A stretch of DNA of 64,000 nucleotides from positions 112,501-176,500 of the forward strand of contig JALIGW010000141.1 of the NCBI GenBank assembly GCA_023053685.1. The letters are read 5' to 3'. Positions 32,825 to 43,922 of the stretch are shown here, in pieces. The stretch's first letter is position 1. Every line of letters starts with the position of its first letter. Both the position numbers and the translations under genes were made by a program. This stretch comes from Diadophis punctatus similis. Its lineage: Eukaryota > Chordata > Lepidosauria > Squamata > Dipsadidae. The notes under the pieces were generated by a model. It made no database searches, was not told the origin of the DNA, and saw only the letters and a program-made list of their open reading frames with translations.

Positions 32825-34835
32825 CTGACATACTATGTTTGCACAAGTGGGCCAGTCAGAAAGAATGGAAGCTGGTGGGGAGGAGTGGATCTCTGGGGAG
32901 GGGGAGAGCCGGAATATATTGGTCATTATGGGGAGGGGGAGATACGGTGGGAGCTGAGGGATGGGCCGCACTCAGAGAACTAGGATTCTCTACCTCCAAG
33001 CAATTCCTTGTTCTAATCCCTCGGAGTCAACTTGGAGGCCTGGGGACGAGGGTTGTCAGGGTCCTGGGCTCAAGCTGCTGCTGCTGAATGCCAAGTCAAT
33101 CATCAACAAGGCTCCCCTCATTCAGGATCTTATCCTAGAAGTGGGAGCCGACCTGGCATGTATAACTGAGACCTGGCTGGGCCCTGAGGGAGGTGTTCCC
33201 CTCTCGGAAATGTGCCCAGATGGATTTCAGGTGCAGCATCAGCCACGACCCCAGGGAAGGGGTGGCGGAGTGGCAGTTATCATCCTGAAGGGTCTGTTAC
33301 CTTGTAGGATCCCTGCTCCGGAGATTGTCGGATGTGAGTCTCTCCTTGTGAAGTTGGGCCTAGGGGTTCAGGTGGGTCTATTGCTCATATACCTGCCTCC
33401 AAGCTGCGTTTCAATGGCCCTGCCCACTCTGCTTGAGGCAGTGGCCGGCCTGGCAGTGAAGTTCCCCAGACTCATGGTACTGGGGGACTTTAATCTGCCA
33501 TCGCTGGGCGACTCCTCTGATGCGGAGCAGGAGTTCATGGCTTCCATTACAACCATGGACCTGACCCAGGTAATTCAAGGTCCGACTCATGGTGGGGGGG
33601 TCACACGCTTGACTTAGTATTTCTCTTAGTAGATTAATGATCTGGAATTAAGGGGTTCAGTCACCTCTCCCTTGTCATGGTCAGATCATTCTCTATTAAG
33701 GTTGGACTTTTCCATGCCACTCCCTCACTGCAGGGAGGTGGAACTGACTATGTGGTTCTGCCCCCAGGCACCTAATGGACCCAGAAGGGTTTCAGAAGGA
33801 GCTTGGGGATTTACCTGAATCCCTGGTACACAATTGCTCTGATGCCATAGTGGCCGCCTGGCACAGGGCGGCATTTGGGGCCTTGGATAGAATTGCACCT
33901 TTGCGGTCTCTCCGCAGCAGTGGATCCCGGAGGGCATCTTGGTTTACCGAGGAACTCCGGGAGATGAAATGCCAGAAGAGACACCTAGAGTGACGATGGA
34001 GGGCCAGTAAATCTGAATCCGATTGAACACTACTAAGAGCCTTTATTAGGACTTACCTAGTGGCGATAAGGGCGGCAAAATGTTCGCATTTTTCCGCTCT
34101 CATTGCATCCACAGATTCTCGCCCAGCCTCCCTTTTTAGGGTGACCCGCTCCGTTCTCAAGGGGGAGGGGACGGAGGAATTACTTCAAGGTAGAGCTGAG
34201 GAATTCGTACAGTTTCTGGCAGATAAAGTCAGATTCGGACAGACCTGGATTCCAATTGGGCAAAGCAAGCCGAGATGACAGGGGCAGATCTTGGTCCCAT
34301 TTATGGGAAGAGTTTGACCTGGTGACCCCTGAGGAAGTGGACAAGGCCATTGGAGTGGTAAGCTCCTCCACCTGTATGCTGGATCCGTGCCCCTCCTGGC
34401 TTGTTTCTGCAAGTAGGGAGGTGACACGAGGTTGGTTCCAGGAGTTAATCAATGCCTCTTTAAGTGAAGGGTTCTTCCCCCAGCCTCTAAAGGTTGTGGT
34501 GGTGAGGCCCCTCCTTAAGAAGCCATCCCTGGACCCAACTGACCTTAAAAACTATCGACCAGTATCCAACCTCCCCTTTATGGGGAAGGTGGTGGAGAAA
34601 GTGGTGGCACTGCAACTCCAATGGCTCTTGGAAGAAATGGAGTATCTTGACCCTTTTCAGTCGTGTTTCAGGCCCGGTCACAGCACAGAAACTGCCTTGG
34701 TCACGCTGACGGATGATCTCTGGTGAGCCTGAGATGGAGGTTGTTCCTCCATCTTGGTGCTACTTGACCTCTCAGCGGCTTTCGATACCATTGACCATGG
34801 TATCCTTTTGCGATGGCTCAGGGAGATGGAAAGGT
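32825..34835 (+). mobile_element. L2-like LINE, family C: endonuclease and partial reverse transcriptase
   Basis: Longest LINE copy here. Endonuclease part (open 32961-33617): LLLLNAKSIINKAPLIQDLI, ACITETWLGPEGG, RGGGVAVIIL and LMVLGDFNLPSLGD. After frame breaks comes RT: PLLKKPSLDPTDLKNYRPVS, FQSCFRPGHSTETALVTLTD. It stops abruptly near 34835, before the catalytic ADD box. Dead, 3'-truncated. Confidence 0.9.
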
Positions 34836-35150
34836 AAAGAAAGTGAAAAGAGGAAGTAGAAGGGGAGGAAGAAAAGGTGTAGAGAGGGTAGAGGAGGAGG
34901 GAAGGAGTTAGAAAGTAGTAGGAGAAGTTGGAGATAGAGAAAGGGGAGTGTAACAGAATAAAGTAGAACAAACTGATGACTGAATAAGCAAGTATTGAAT
35001 AAGATATTGATTTCTGAATGATTGATTATATTGAACAAATATGTATTTCTTACTGTAATATCTTGAGGTACATGCATATTGAATTGTATATGATGTGTGA
35101 TGGAAAAATAAAAAAAATATATAAAAAAATTTTAAAAAAAGAAAAAAGAC
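34836..35150 (+). mobile_element. Possible L1 3' end with A-rich tail
   Basis: Purine-rich stretch, then ATATTGAATTGTATATGATG and an A-rich tail (35105-35145) joined to IGHV-flank sequence. Similar layout at 39200-39395 and 58000-58170. Assigned by resemblance only. Confidence 0.4.
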
Positions 35151-35353
35151 TGATGTTATATTATTCTTATTACAGTGATTGAGGAACACAGCTGACTCAA
35201 AAAAGGATGTGTGTTTAAATGGTAACTTTGGATCCCAGCCCAGCAAGATAAAGATCTCTGGAAGAGGTAACTCAGAGAGAAAGATCCGTCTCTTTCAGAG
35301 AATTACAATTAACATTAATTTCTATGCAGGAAACAATGTGTAAAATCCATGAG

Positions 35354-35683
35354 TGTTGGGATGAGAATAAAATCTCATAGAGGCGACGTTTTGGATCTTT
35401 ACTTGGAATTCAGACAGTTAGAATTAAAACCGAGATTATAGGTCTAATAGAAAATATTTATTTCAGTACAAAAACAATAAATCCTGAATAATTACATCTT
35501 TGCTAAGAAACACGACCATTCAGGTCAAGAGCCAAGGCAGAAGAGAATTAATGGTGGATTTGGAATGTAGACATGCATACACATCATATCATGTGTTCTG
35601 CTTGTATTGGAATATACCATAATATTAGATAGGGGTGTATCACCCTGCATAGACATACAACTGACAATATTCACACCGTGACA
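35354..35683 (-). mobile_element. Solo LTR, family 1 (copy c)
   Basis: TGTTGGGATGAG to CACCGTGACA, flanked by perfect 5-bp duplication ATGAG (35349-35353, 35684-35688). It interrupts the L1 5' of ORF1. Interior matches copies a and b. Confidence 0.88.
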
Positions 35684-35689
35684 ATGAGG

Positions 35690-36447
35690 ATATAAGCAGA
35701 GATATTGGGGAAGTTAGAAATGATACGGGAGAACTCAAAGAAAAGATACAATCTATGGATGGGAAATTTGAAAAAAAAATTGAAATATTTCAACAGCAAA
35801 TTATAAAAACTGAACAAAGAGTATTTGATATAGAGGATAAAATGGTGAAAGAAGGAAAAAGAGTTGATGAGATAAATGAAAGATTAATACAGGCCAATAA
35901 GGAATTGGAAACGGTTGTAATTACGTTAGAATCAGAAAAGGTTACTTTCTTTTTACGTTTTTAAAATGTTAGAGAAGTAAAGGGGGAGGATGTACCAGAC
36001 ATGATGACAGACATATTGGCAAGATGGTTAGGAATTGGAAAGGAAGAAATGGCAAATGAAATAGATGAGATTTATAGAATACATACAAATTATGCAAGAA
36101 AGCATAATCTTCCCAGAGAGGTTCACGTTCGGTTTGTAAAGAAATCTATAAGGGATGAAATCCTATTTGGAACCAGGGACGATCCGTTGGAATATGAAGG
36201 AAGACAACTGATAGTTCTCAAACAAATTCCCAAGAGAGTTAGAGACATGAGAAGACCATATCAAAAAATAACCTCTAAGCTGATAAGAAAAAATGTTAAC
36301 TTTCGATGGATGATTCCACAAGGCATAATGGTGACTTGGCAAGAAAAAAGATACAGATTAGAAATAATGGAACAGGCTGACGACTTCTATATACAAAACT
36401 TTGGAAATAATAATGGAGTAATTGACAGGGAGATAATAGAATCATGA
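35690..36447 (+). pseudogene. L1 ORF1-like frame with one in-frame stop
   Basis: The N-terminal part is a coiled coil (KKIEIFQQQIIKTEQRVFDI, heptad-like). Then an RRM-type region (LRF..NVRE, EDVPDMMTDILARWLGI) and a C-terminal domain (PREVHVRFVKKSIRDEIL, EGRQLIVLKQIPKRVRD). A TAA at 35962-35964 separates the coiled coil from the RRM. ORF1p is the RNA-binding chaperone of L1. Confidence 0.8.
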
Positions 36448-36514
36448 GAAGAAGGAGAGATAATAACACAATCAGTAGAAAAAGAAGTATCTCATTGAGG
36501 AGCCCACATACATG

Positions 36515-37165
36515 TCCTGACTCCAAGGGGTTAAATTTTATGTGTAAAGTTAAAGTGTTGTGGAAACACATTGTCTACACAAGTAAATGTGGAACCAAAC
36601 TATTTTAAAATTGAATGGTAAGTAGGTAAAGTGAGGGGTTTATCTTAGCTCTCCAGCAGGGAGGGGGGATAGAATCCGTCAAGAGGAGTCAGCCAACCAA
36701 ATCGAAGATAGCAGAGCTAGGAGATATAAAAGGTGAAGCTGGGAGACCGTTAGGGTTCTCTACCTGGAGTTAACTGACAAGGAAGGAGGTTCACAGTGGA
36801 GAAACGGGCCCTAGGATGTCCTGAGGGAAGCGAACGACAGGGTTTGGAGTCATTAGTGATTTTATGTTGGGTTAGCTGTACAGTTAAACAGTTATATGTA
36901 CTCTAGACTGTAGGTGATAATCCATGAAGGATTGAAGTAGAAGGGGAGAAAGCTGGGACTGTTCATTGAGAGGAAGGAAAAATCCAAAGAAGTGAACTAC
37001 TTGTAGTTGCTATAAGAAGCTTATTTGTTATGTGCTGAGAAGACTGTAACTAATAAACTTGTTTCTTGTTTGTTAAAGAAGCATGGCAAAGTCTTTCTTT
37101 CACTTACATAAAGTATTTCAAGAAAGCCAGCAGAGTCTAAGGTTATTGTATCTAAACATAACCAC
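36515..37165 (+). mobile_element. LTR-like block inside the L1
   Basis: Has a TATA-type GAGATATAAAAGGTG (36720-36735), a polyadenylation signal AATAAACTTG near 37053 and no coding. This is the architecture of a plus-strand LTR, but no clear terminal repeats or target duplication were found. Confidence 0.5.
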
Positions 37166-37239
37166 CCGCAGAGTGCTAAGTGGGGATTGAGGTGTACCCT
37201 TCTTCAGCTCACTGCAGAAAGCAACATTAATACCAAGCC

Positions 37240-37666
37240 TTTAAGAGGGCCAGGGCCAGGTTACCTTCGGGACTGCATCCAGCCGCATACCTCCCTATGA
37301 CCGGTTAGGTCCCACAGAGTTGGTCTCCTCCAGGTCCCATCGACCAAGCAATGCCGGTTGGCGGGGCCGAGGGGGAGAGCCTTCTCTGTGGGAGCCCCCT
37401 CCCTTTGGAACCAACTCCCTCCAGAGATTAGAACTATCCCCACCCTGCTGGCCTTCCGTAAAGCAATAAAAACTTGGCTCTTCCGGCAGGCGGGGTGAAA
37501 GTGAGACCAATCAGATTATATTTGGGTCTCCCCCCTGGTTATGAATGTTAGATGTTTCTTTTTAACTTTTATAATTTTTAACTGTTATGTGATTTTTTAT
37601 TTAATAATGGATTTGACATGTTGTTAGTCGCCCAGAGTCCCCTGGGAGTTGGGCGGCATACAAATC

Positions 37667-37680
<14 letters not shown>
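37240..37680 (+). mobile_element. L2-like LINE 3' fragment, family C
   Basis: GQGQVTFGTASSRIPPYDRL-type frame, RVGLLQ, NQLPPEI-like region, 3' end TAGTCGCCCAGAGTCCCCTG and GGGCGGC, then the tail arrays. Confidence 0.8.
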
Positions 37681-37753
<73 letters not shown>

Positions 37754-37866
37754 ACAAATAAATAAACAAACAAACAAACAAACAAACAAACAAACAAACA
37801 AACAAACAAACAAACAAACAAACAAACAAACAAACAAACAAACAAACAAACAAACAAACAAACAAA
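37670..37866. repeat. (AAAT)n then (AAAC)n array
   Basis: About 20 AAAT units followed by about 28 AAAC units; expanded LINE tail. Confidence 0.95.
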
Positions 37867-38127
37867 GAGAGAAGATAACAGGAGGCACGACTCTTGGTTA
37901 GGGAGCTGTAGTAAATATTTATACCTGGACATTATTCTACGCTATCAATACAATTAAAGTCAATACCCCTGACCGGGAGGGCAGGCGCCTCCATACTCAT
38001 ATTGATAATAAAGAGAACAGGAGAGGAGAGATAGATAATGGAAAGCAAGATGAAAACAGACCAACAGAATATAAAGAGGCCAGATCAACAAGAGTTACAA
38101 GATCAAAATTTAGATAAAGGATCAGAA

Positions 38128-38343
38128 ATGCAGCTACTGCAGGCTACTCCAGCTGACTGCTAGTTCAGCAATTCAGCTGTTCAAATCTCACCAGGCTCAA
38201 GGTTGACTCAGCCTTCCATCCTTCTGAGGTCGGTAAAATGAGAACCCAGATTATTGGGGGCAATATGCTGAACTCTGTAAACCGCTTAGAGAGGGCTGTA
38301 AAGCACTATGAAGCGGTATATAAGTCTAAGTGCTATTGCTATA
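38128..38343 (+). mobile_element. tRNA-derived SINE, copy b
   Basis: Head with GCTGTTCAAATCTCACC (B box), body GGTTGACTCAGCCTTCC and GAACTCTGTAAACCGCTTAG, end AAGTCTAAGTGCTATTGC. Confidence 0.85.
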
Positions 38344-39395
38344 AGTGCTATGTGAATGGATTAAACTCTCTGCAAAAAAGGAAAAAAAATCTATATAAGT
38401 TAAGTAAGTTAAATTTAGATGTAGTAATATTACAAGAAACACACATAAAAAAAACAAAATAAACATTTATTGAATTATCCTAAACTGGGAAATGTGTTTA
38501 TGTCATTATCACAACAACAACAAAAAAGGTGGTGTGGTAATATATGTAAATAAGGAACTTACAGCAAAACAGATTTATGCAGATAATGATGGGAGGATAC
38601 TTATAATTGAAATAATCCTAAATAAAGAAAAAAATAGTGATTGTAGGACTATATGCCCTGAATGAAGGACAGAAACCATTTTTCAAAAAATTACATAATA
38701 TTATAGGTGAACTTGAGTACAGAAAAAATTGGTATAATTAGAAGAAGAATTAAAAAAGGAAGAAATTAAATTGCAAAGTGAACCACACCGGCAGCAAATT
38801 AAACAACAAATTGATCTTATTAAACACAAAATGAATAATATTGATAAGCAGAGCTGGTGCTACATATAAAACGTGCTAAACAAAAAAATTTCAAAAACAC
38901 AAACAAACCAGGACAATGGCTTGCCTATCGAATTAAGAAACAAAGAGAAGAAAGAAGAAAGAGAAGAAAGAAGGATAGATAAACTTGTGGCAAGGCTAAT
39001 CTTTGCTTAGAACTGGAAAAACAAAGATACACCTATTGGAGAAAGAAATTTTCGGAAAATACTATCATGTGCAGAGATGGACAGGCTCACATCAGAAATA
39101 AAAAGGAAAGATAAAACTGAATATTTTGAAACATGGGACAAATTATATTGTTCGTTAGGAAAAAGGAGATCCAGGATAACGAACTAAATTGGTGTAGATA
39201 CAAGGTGAAATTGTGATTGTGACTTGTTTTTGATTTTGCAGTTTAAGATGAACAATGATGTAAAATTAAGGGAATGTAAATATGTATACTAGATGAAGAT
39301 CCATCATGTACTTGTCTCTATGTTTTATGTATGTATGTCTGTCTTGTCTTTTTTTTTACTTGTGTTATAAATAAAAAACTTTTTTAATTTTTTTT
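38344..39395 (+). mobile_element. L1 ORF2 endonuclease remnant and 3' end
   Basis: NGLNSLQKRKKNLYKLSKLN and DVVILQETHIKKTK are the start of the L1 endonuclease; further frames (GVVIYVNKEL) follow with breaks. The RT core is missing, and an A-rich tail ends the element at the target duplication. Confidence 0.75.
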
Positions 39396-39487
39396 TAAAA
39401 AGGATGTGTTTAGCAGCTGTGACATGCACAATTGTGAGCAGGATGGATAGATGCATTTCAGGAAGGATAATTTTAGAAGGGATGATT

Positions 39488-39494
39488 CACTGTG
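39488..39494 (-). promoter_or_regulatory. RSS heptamer of IGHV 3
   Basis: CACAGTG consensus. At 22-24 bp no nonamer resembling ACAAAAACC is visible (TTCCTGAAA at 39456-39464). Confidence 0.6.
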
Positions 39495-39967
39495 TGTTAT
39501 TTACACAGAAATACAAGGCAGTGTCTTCTGGTTTTAGACCATTGATTTGGACAAAAAACTGATTTTTGGAGGTATCTCTTGTGAAGGTTAACCGATTTTG
39601 CAAAATACTATTGTAATACACAGTTCCACTCGGTGCAATACGTCCGATCCATTCCAGTCCCTCTCCTGGACATTGACGGATCCAATCCATATAGCTCTCT
39701 GCTACAGAAAATCCAGACACTGTGCAAGTCAGTTTTGTGGACTCCCCAGGTCTCTTAACGTCACCACCAGATTCAGTAATGGTAGGACTGGATGAACTGC
39801 CTGTGACACAACAATGAAAATTAGAAAATTAAGAAGGAGAAGATGATGGTGCAGCAAGATGACAGAAAGAATTGTCGGAATAAATTGAAGATAAAAGAGA
39901 TCAGAATTTTTTTCCCCTTACATGCAGGGAGCACCAATACGAAACATGCCAAGATTGTCCATTCCAT
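39495..39967 (-). CDS. IGHV: IGHV segment 3, open, extra Cys in FR2
   Basis: Leader exon 39922-39967 (MEWTILACFVLVLPA), donor GTAAGG, V exon 39495-39800 after a CACAG acceptor. FR1 PTITESGGDVKRPGEST, LTCTVSGFSVA; FR2 MDWIRQCPGEGLEWIGR; FR3 ILQNRLTFTRDTSKNQFF and ALYFCVN. No stop. FR2 has Cys where sister copies have Arg (segment 4) or His (segment 5). Weak nonamer may limit use. Confidence 0.9.
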
Positions 39968-40103
39968 AATGTTAATATTGTCTAACCAAGATGAGCACAG
40001 AGAATCTGATCTCCAGCTCAAAGGAACCTAATGGTCACGTTAATCCTTGATTGCTCTATGTGGAATAGGATCTTCCCCTTTAAAGAATCCATGTCATAAA
40101 GTA

Positions 40104-40111
40104 ATTTGCAT
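40104..40111 (-). promoter_or_regulatory. Octamer of IGHV 3
   Basis: Exact ATGCAAAT, 137 bp upstream of the leader ATG. Confidence 0.8.
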
Positions 40112-40590
40112 AGTACTCAAAGGGCCCATTATGTAAGTACATAACACTCTAAGTCTGGGGTGTCAAACTCGCATCGTCATGGTGGCATCACAAGATGTTT
40201 CGTGACTTTTTTCCCCTTCACTAAACTGGGCATGGCCAGCACGTGATGCATCCAGCCCATGGGCCATGAGCTTGATAGTCCGGCTCTAAGTACATGGTAC
40301 TTAAGCAAATAGTGCCCTAAGTGCCAAGAACTTCAATTGTGCATTGCAATCCAAAACCATCATGAACAGATTGTGGGAAGTACACCCCAAAAGGACAGTG
40401 TCAGGAATCTCAGAAAACAGTGCCAAGAGGCTCAAGCCAGCCCTTCCCCCTTTAAGAAAATCAAGAACCACCAGCTGAAAGGAAAACTCAGAACAGCCAA
40501 TGGCTGTTACAAAAGTAACAGAGCTGAGTAACAGAAAAGTAATAGAAATGCTTAAGTAGAGCCATTAAGATAAGGGGAATCAGGCTAAAA

Positions 40591-40860
40591 TAAACTCTCC
40601 AAGGTAAACCAAAACCCCCTCTTTCTGCCCCCTGACAGAATTAACTCCTAGGACAGGAAAAACAAAAGACCTTTGAAGAGCTTTCTCTAGAAGAGACAGG
40701 AGGTCAGGAGTGAATGAAGTTCCTGCAGACAGGGAAATTAAAGAGGTTTAAGTTCTTACTGCTGCATCATATTAGGAGATAGAACCTTCCCTTAGCTTAG
40801 ATCAACCCTGGAAAATATATGACTGTACCATTGTTAGTTGATGGGCTTATCATATTTTGG
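40591..40860. other. IGHV upstream-flank relic
   Basis: GAGACAGGAGGTCAGGAG, AAGAGGTTTAAGTTCTTA and GATGGGCTTATCA match the upstream flanks of IGHV 6 and 7 (52995-53215, 55205-55425), but the octamer part is missing and no V exon follows. Probably a remnant of a lost IGHV. Confidence 0.5.
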
Positions 40861-40964
40861 TGTGATAGAACCATGTTAGTCTCTGGTGGAAAAAAATGAT
40901 AAAGAGCCTCCCAAATATGGGAGGGAGCAATAGAGCCAGTTTATCAGTTCTTTGTAAGTTTGAA

Positions 40965-41243
40965 AATATGGTTTGTAGCCTGGTTGGCCCCTGGAGTGGG
41001 GCTGAAAGGCAATAGGAAGCAGTATGCTCCCTCCCATATTTGGGTATACCAGGTGACTTGACAGAAAACATTTAATCTTTCCCCTGGCTCAGCTGATAAG
41101 GGAGGAGAGCTTGTGGCTTAGAGAGTAAAAGCACTGCTTAACAAGGCAAGCAGCCCAAGTTCAAATCCTAGAAGGGTATGGCTAGCTGATGAGAGTTAAA
41201 TAGCTTGAAATACAGTAGATCTATAGTAGTCTCCCTTTATTTC
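40965..41243 (+). mobile_element. Short retroposon flanked by a 25-bp direct repeat
   Basis: The flanks at 40940-40964 and 41244-41268 are the same 25-bp sequence, TTTATCAGTTCTTTGTAAG and so on. Inside, GTTCAAATCC (near 41158) is a B-box-like motif in a tRNA-like context (GTGGCTTAGAGAGTAAAAGC). Probably a SINE. Confidence 0.55.
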
Positions 41244-41290
41244 TTTATCAGTTCTTTGTAAGTTTGAATATGTTTGTGCGTGTGTGCGTG

Positions 41291-41640
41291 TGTTTTCTGA
41301 CCTAGGCTTCCTGATCAAATAATACAGCACAATTGGCATCCCAAAAACCTCTTTATTTTAAAGGTTGCTAATTATTATCATTCCCAGCCGTAATAAGTCC
41401 CAAACAATGATAACAAGTCCAACAACAGTCTTTCGGGGAAAGGCAGAAAAGCACACGAACCTTGATCTTTCTTGACAAGCTGCCAAAGACCAATTAGCAA
41501 GAAACTTGGCAAGGCCAAACAGAAACACGGAGTCCGAGCTAAAATGACACGAGTTGAACGAAGTTGCTTCCTGCGACAAGCCCTTCCATTTGCTCCACTT
41601 ATATAACCTATGGGAGGGGCCAATTATCTCTAAGCCTTAC
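41291..41640 (-). mobile_element. 3' LTR-like region of a Ty3/gypsy element
   Basis: Minus strand holds TTATATAAGTGG (TATA-type, near 41597-41608) and AAAATAAAGAGG (polyadenylation-type, near 41350-41361). It follows the integrase frame directly. The ends are uncertain. Confidence 0.55.
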
Positions 41641-42735
41641 TCCCATGTAGTCCTTCTCCTCTGTAACTGTTCTTGCCTTCTGGTGGCTGTGCGCATGTGT
41701 GCATTGAGAACAGGCTCCCCCTCACTCATGTCAGCCTCTGGAGGCTCTGGAGTAACCACAGACCTCCCAGATGGCCCGGGCTGGATCCCTGACTCTGGCA
41801 CCAAGCCTTCTCCACACTCCAGGCCTGGCCCATGTTCCTCTCCAGCCTCCTCGCTGTTCGACTCTGCTGCCAGCTCCTCAGACCTCTTGTGGACCACAAC
41901 ACTATCCCTCACCACAGGGCCCTTCCCCCGGGTCTGACGATCCAGATGCAGTCATGATGGGAATCGGTCATGGAAGGCTTTCACCAAAACAGGTGCATGT
42001 ACAAAGGTCACATCCTCCCAGATGAAGTCCTCCGGCCCATACCCCTTCCACTCAATGAGGTACTGGAGCCGGCCCTTCAACCACCAGGAGTCCCGAATGC
42101 TGGCGACTTCGTACTCAGATGCTCTATCTCCATCACAGGGCACCGGCTGGGGACGGTCAGGTTGGCAGAGTGGACAGGCTGGTCATTCTGGAATGAAGAG
42201 GGATCGATGGAATACAGGATGGACATGCAATGAGCATGGCAATGTCAGGCGATAGGGAACAGGGTTGATGACCACCTCAACAGTGAATGGGCCAAAGTAA
42301 CGGTGATCTTGTTTACTGACCGGCCGGTCTGATGGAAAGTGCCTGGTGGACAACCAAACATGATCCCCTACAGCCAACAGTGGCGTTGGCCACCGAGAGC
42401 ATTCCACGACTCGCTTGTAGTCCTCCTTGGCCTTCTCAAGATACCATCACACCAATTGATGGATGGACTGCAACTCGGACAGAAAGTCATTCACTGCCGG
42501 AACCGGTGAGTCAAGTTGCGTGAGAGGAAAGAACCGAGGATGATATCCCACACTGGCTAAGAAAGGGGTTGTTTGGGTGGAGCTATGCTGAGAGTTATTA
42601 AATGCAAACTCTGTGACTGCCAAATACTCTGACCAATTGTCTTGTTGCTGGCTCATGAATCAGCACAGGTTTTGCTCCAGGATACCAATGACTTTCTCAG
42701 TCGCACATGCTTGCTTCCACTGCCCTTTGCTATGT
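41637..42735 (-). pseudogene. Ty3/gypsy chromovirus integrase fragment with chromodomain
   Basis: One minus-strand reading frame from about 42656 to a TAA at 41637, broken only by TGA codons at 42447, 42183 and 41952. Order: integrase core end (YLAVTEFAFNNSQHSSTQTT, PFLASVGYHPRFFP), integrase C-terminal GPF/Y-type region (VGDHVWLSTRHFPSD, FGPFTVEVV), chromodomain (ASIRDSW, LQYLIEWKGYGPEDFIWE) and an acidic tail. The chromodomain normally steers integration by binding chromatin. 5' truncated near 42735. Confidence 0.88.
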
Positions 42736-42774
42736 AGTAAACAAGGAAGAAGAATCATCAAAAGTCTTTGAAAA

Positions 42775-43052
42775 TAATTTATTTATTTTGTCAGGCATGT
42801 ATTAGATAATAGATATAAGTATGAACATAATTATGAATACATGAAATGGATACAAATAAAAGGGAACATTAGGACAGGGACGGTAGGCATGCTGGTGCGC
42901 CTATGCACACCCCTTGAAGACCTCTTAGGAATGGGGTGAGGTCAACAGTAGACAGCCTAAGGATAAAGTTTTGGGGGTTTGGGGAAGAAACCAGAGTCAG
43001 ATAGTGCATTCCAGGCATTGACAACTCTGTTACTGAAGTCGTATTTTTCTTC
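42775..43052 (-). mobile_element. CR1-superfamily LINE family A, 3' end
   Basis: Minus-strand SSPNPQNFILRLSTVDLTPF, 3' UTR and TTTATTTTGTC tail. Lies between the gypsy relic and the IGHV 4 flank. Confidence 0.75.
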
Positions 43053-43301
43053 CCCTCTCCATTCCTCTCGTATTTATAACTCATTTTTCGGTTCTGCAAC
43101 TGGAAACATCTGCATTTCCCTGGTCCATATCATGTATGACAGTTGCAGTATGAAAAAAGAAGGATGTTATATCATTCTTATTACAGTGATTGAGGAACAC
43201 AGCTGACTCAAAACAGGATGTGTTTAGCAGCTGTGACATGCACAATTGTGAGCAGGATGGATAGATGCATTTCAGGAAGGATAATTTTAGAAGGGATGAT
43301 T

Positions 43302-43308
43302 CACTGTG
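43302..43308 (-). promoter_or_regulatory. RSS heptamer of IGHV 4
   Basis: CACAGTG consensus; nonamer position degenerate as in segment 3. Confidence 0.6.
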
Positions 43309-43780
43309 TGTCATTTACACAGAAATACAAGGCAGTGTCTTCTGGTTTTAGACCATTGATTTGGACAAAAGCCTGATTTTTGGAGGGATCTCTTGTGAAG
43401 GTTAACCGATTTTGCAAAATACTATTGTAATACACAGTTCCACTCTTTGCAATACGTCCGACCCATTCCAGTCCCTCTCCTGGACGTTGACGGATCCAGT
43501 CCATGTGTGCCGCTGCTACAGAAAATCCAGACGCTGTGCAAGTCAGTTTTGTGGACTCCCCAGGCCTCTTAACGTCACCACCAGATTCAGTAATGGTAGG
43601 ACTGGATGAACTGCCTGTGACACAACAATGACAATTAGAAGATTAAGAAGGAGAAGATGATGGTGCAGCAAGATGACAGAAAGAATTGTTGGAATAAATT
43701 GAAGATAAAAGAGATCAGAATTTTTTTTCCTTACATGCAGGGAGCGTCAATATGAAACATGCCAAGATTGTCCATTCCAT
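43309..43780 (-). CDS. IGHV: IGHV segment 4, open, recent duplicate of segment 3
   Basis: Leader exon 43735-43780 (MEWTILACFILTLPA), donor GTAAGG, V exon 43309-43614 (306 nt, same length as segment 3). Marks LTCTASGFSVAA, MDWIRQRPGEGLEWVGRI, RLTFTRDPSKNQAF, ALYFCVN; no stop. Differences from segment 3 fall in CDR1 (AAH versus ESY), FR2 (Arg for Cys), CDR2 and FR3, while flanks are almost unchanged. Confidence 0.92.
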
Positions 43781-43914
43781 AATGTTAATATTGTCTAACT
43801 GAGATGAGCAGAGAATCTGATCTCCAGCTCAAAGGAACCTAATGGTCACGTTAATCCTTGATTGCTCTATGTGGAATAGGATCTTCCCCTTTAAAGAATC
43901 CATGTCATAAAGTA

Positions 43915-43922
43915 ATTTGCAT
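43915..43922 (-). promoter_or_regulatory. Octamer of IGHV 4
   Basis: Exact ATGCAAAT, 135 bp upstream of the leader ATG. Confidence 0.8.

Larger units (their letters stand above)
35214..39395 (+). mobile_element. Composite L1 retrotransposon insertion with nested elements
   Basis: Flanked by AAAAAGGATGTGT on both sides (ending near 35213 and starting near 39396) in IGHV-flank sequence that is uninterrupted at 43200. Order: L1 5' part, solo LTR (35354-35683), ORF1 (35690-36447), an LTR-like block, a family C LINE with long tails, a SINE, an ORF2 endonuclease remnant (38346-38700) and 3' end with A-rich tail. The L1 is the oldest layer; the others landed in it. Confidence 0.75.
39401..40590. 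repeat. IGHV-containing segmental duplication, copy 1
   Basis: Near-identical to 43214-44043 (offset 3814 bp) through the whole IGHV, intron and promoter to about 40136. The counterpart then lacks about 355 bp and resumes at ACAAAAGTAACAGAGCTGAG (40510 and 43961). Confidence 0.9.

Noticed and set aside
32961..33617. 218-codon plus-strand frame as a novel gene
   Set aside because: The motifs (CITETWLGPEGG, VLGDFNLPSLGD) are those of a LINE endonuclease, continuous with an RT fragment.
37578..37932. Cys-Leu-Phe-Val and Tyr-Leu-Phe-Ile repeat frames
   Set aside because: Produced by (AAAC)n and (AAAT)n tails of a LINE.
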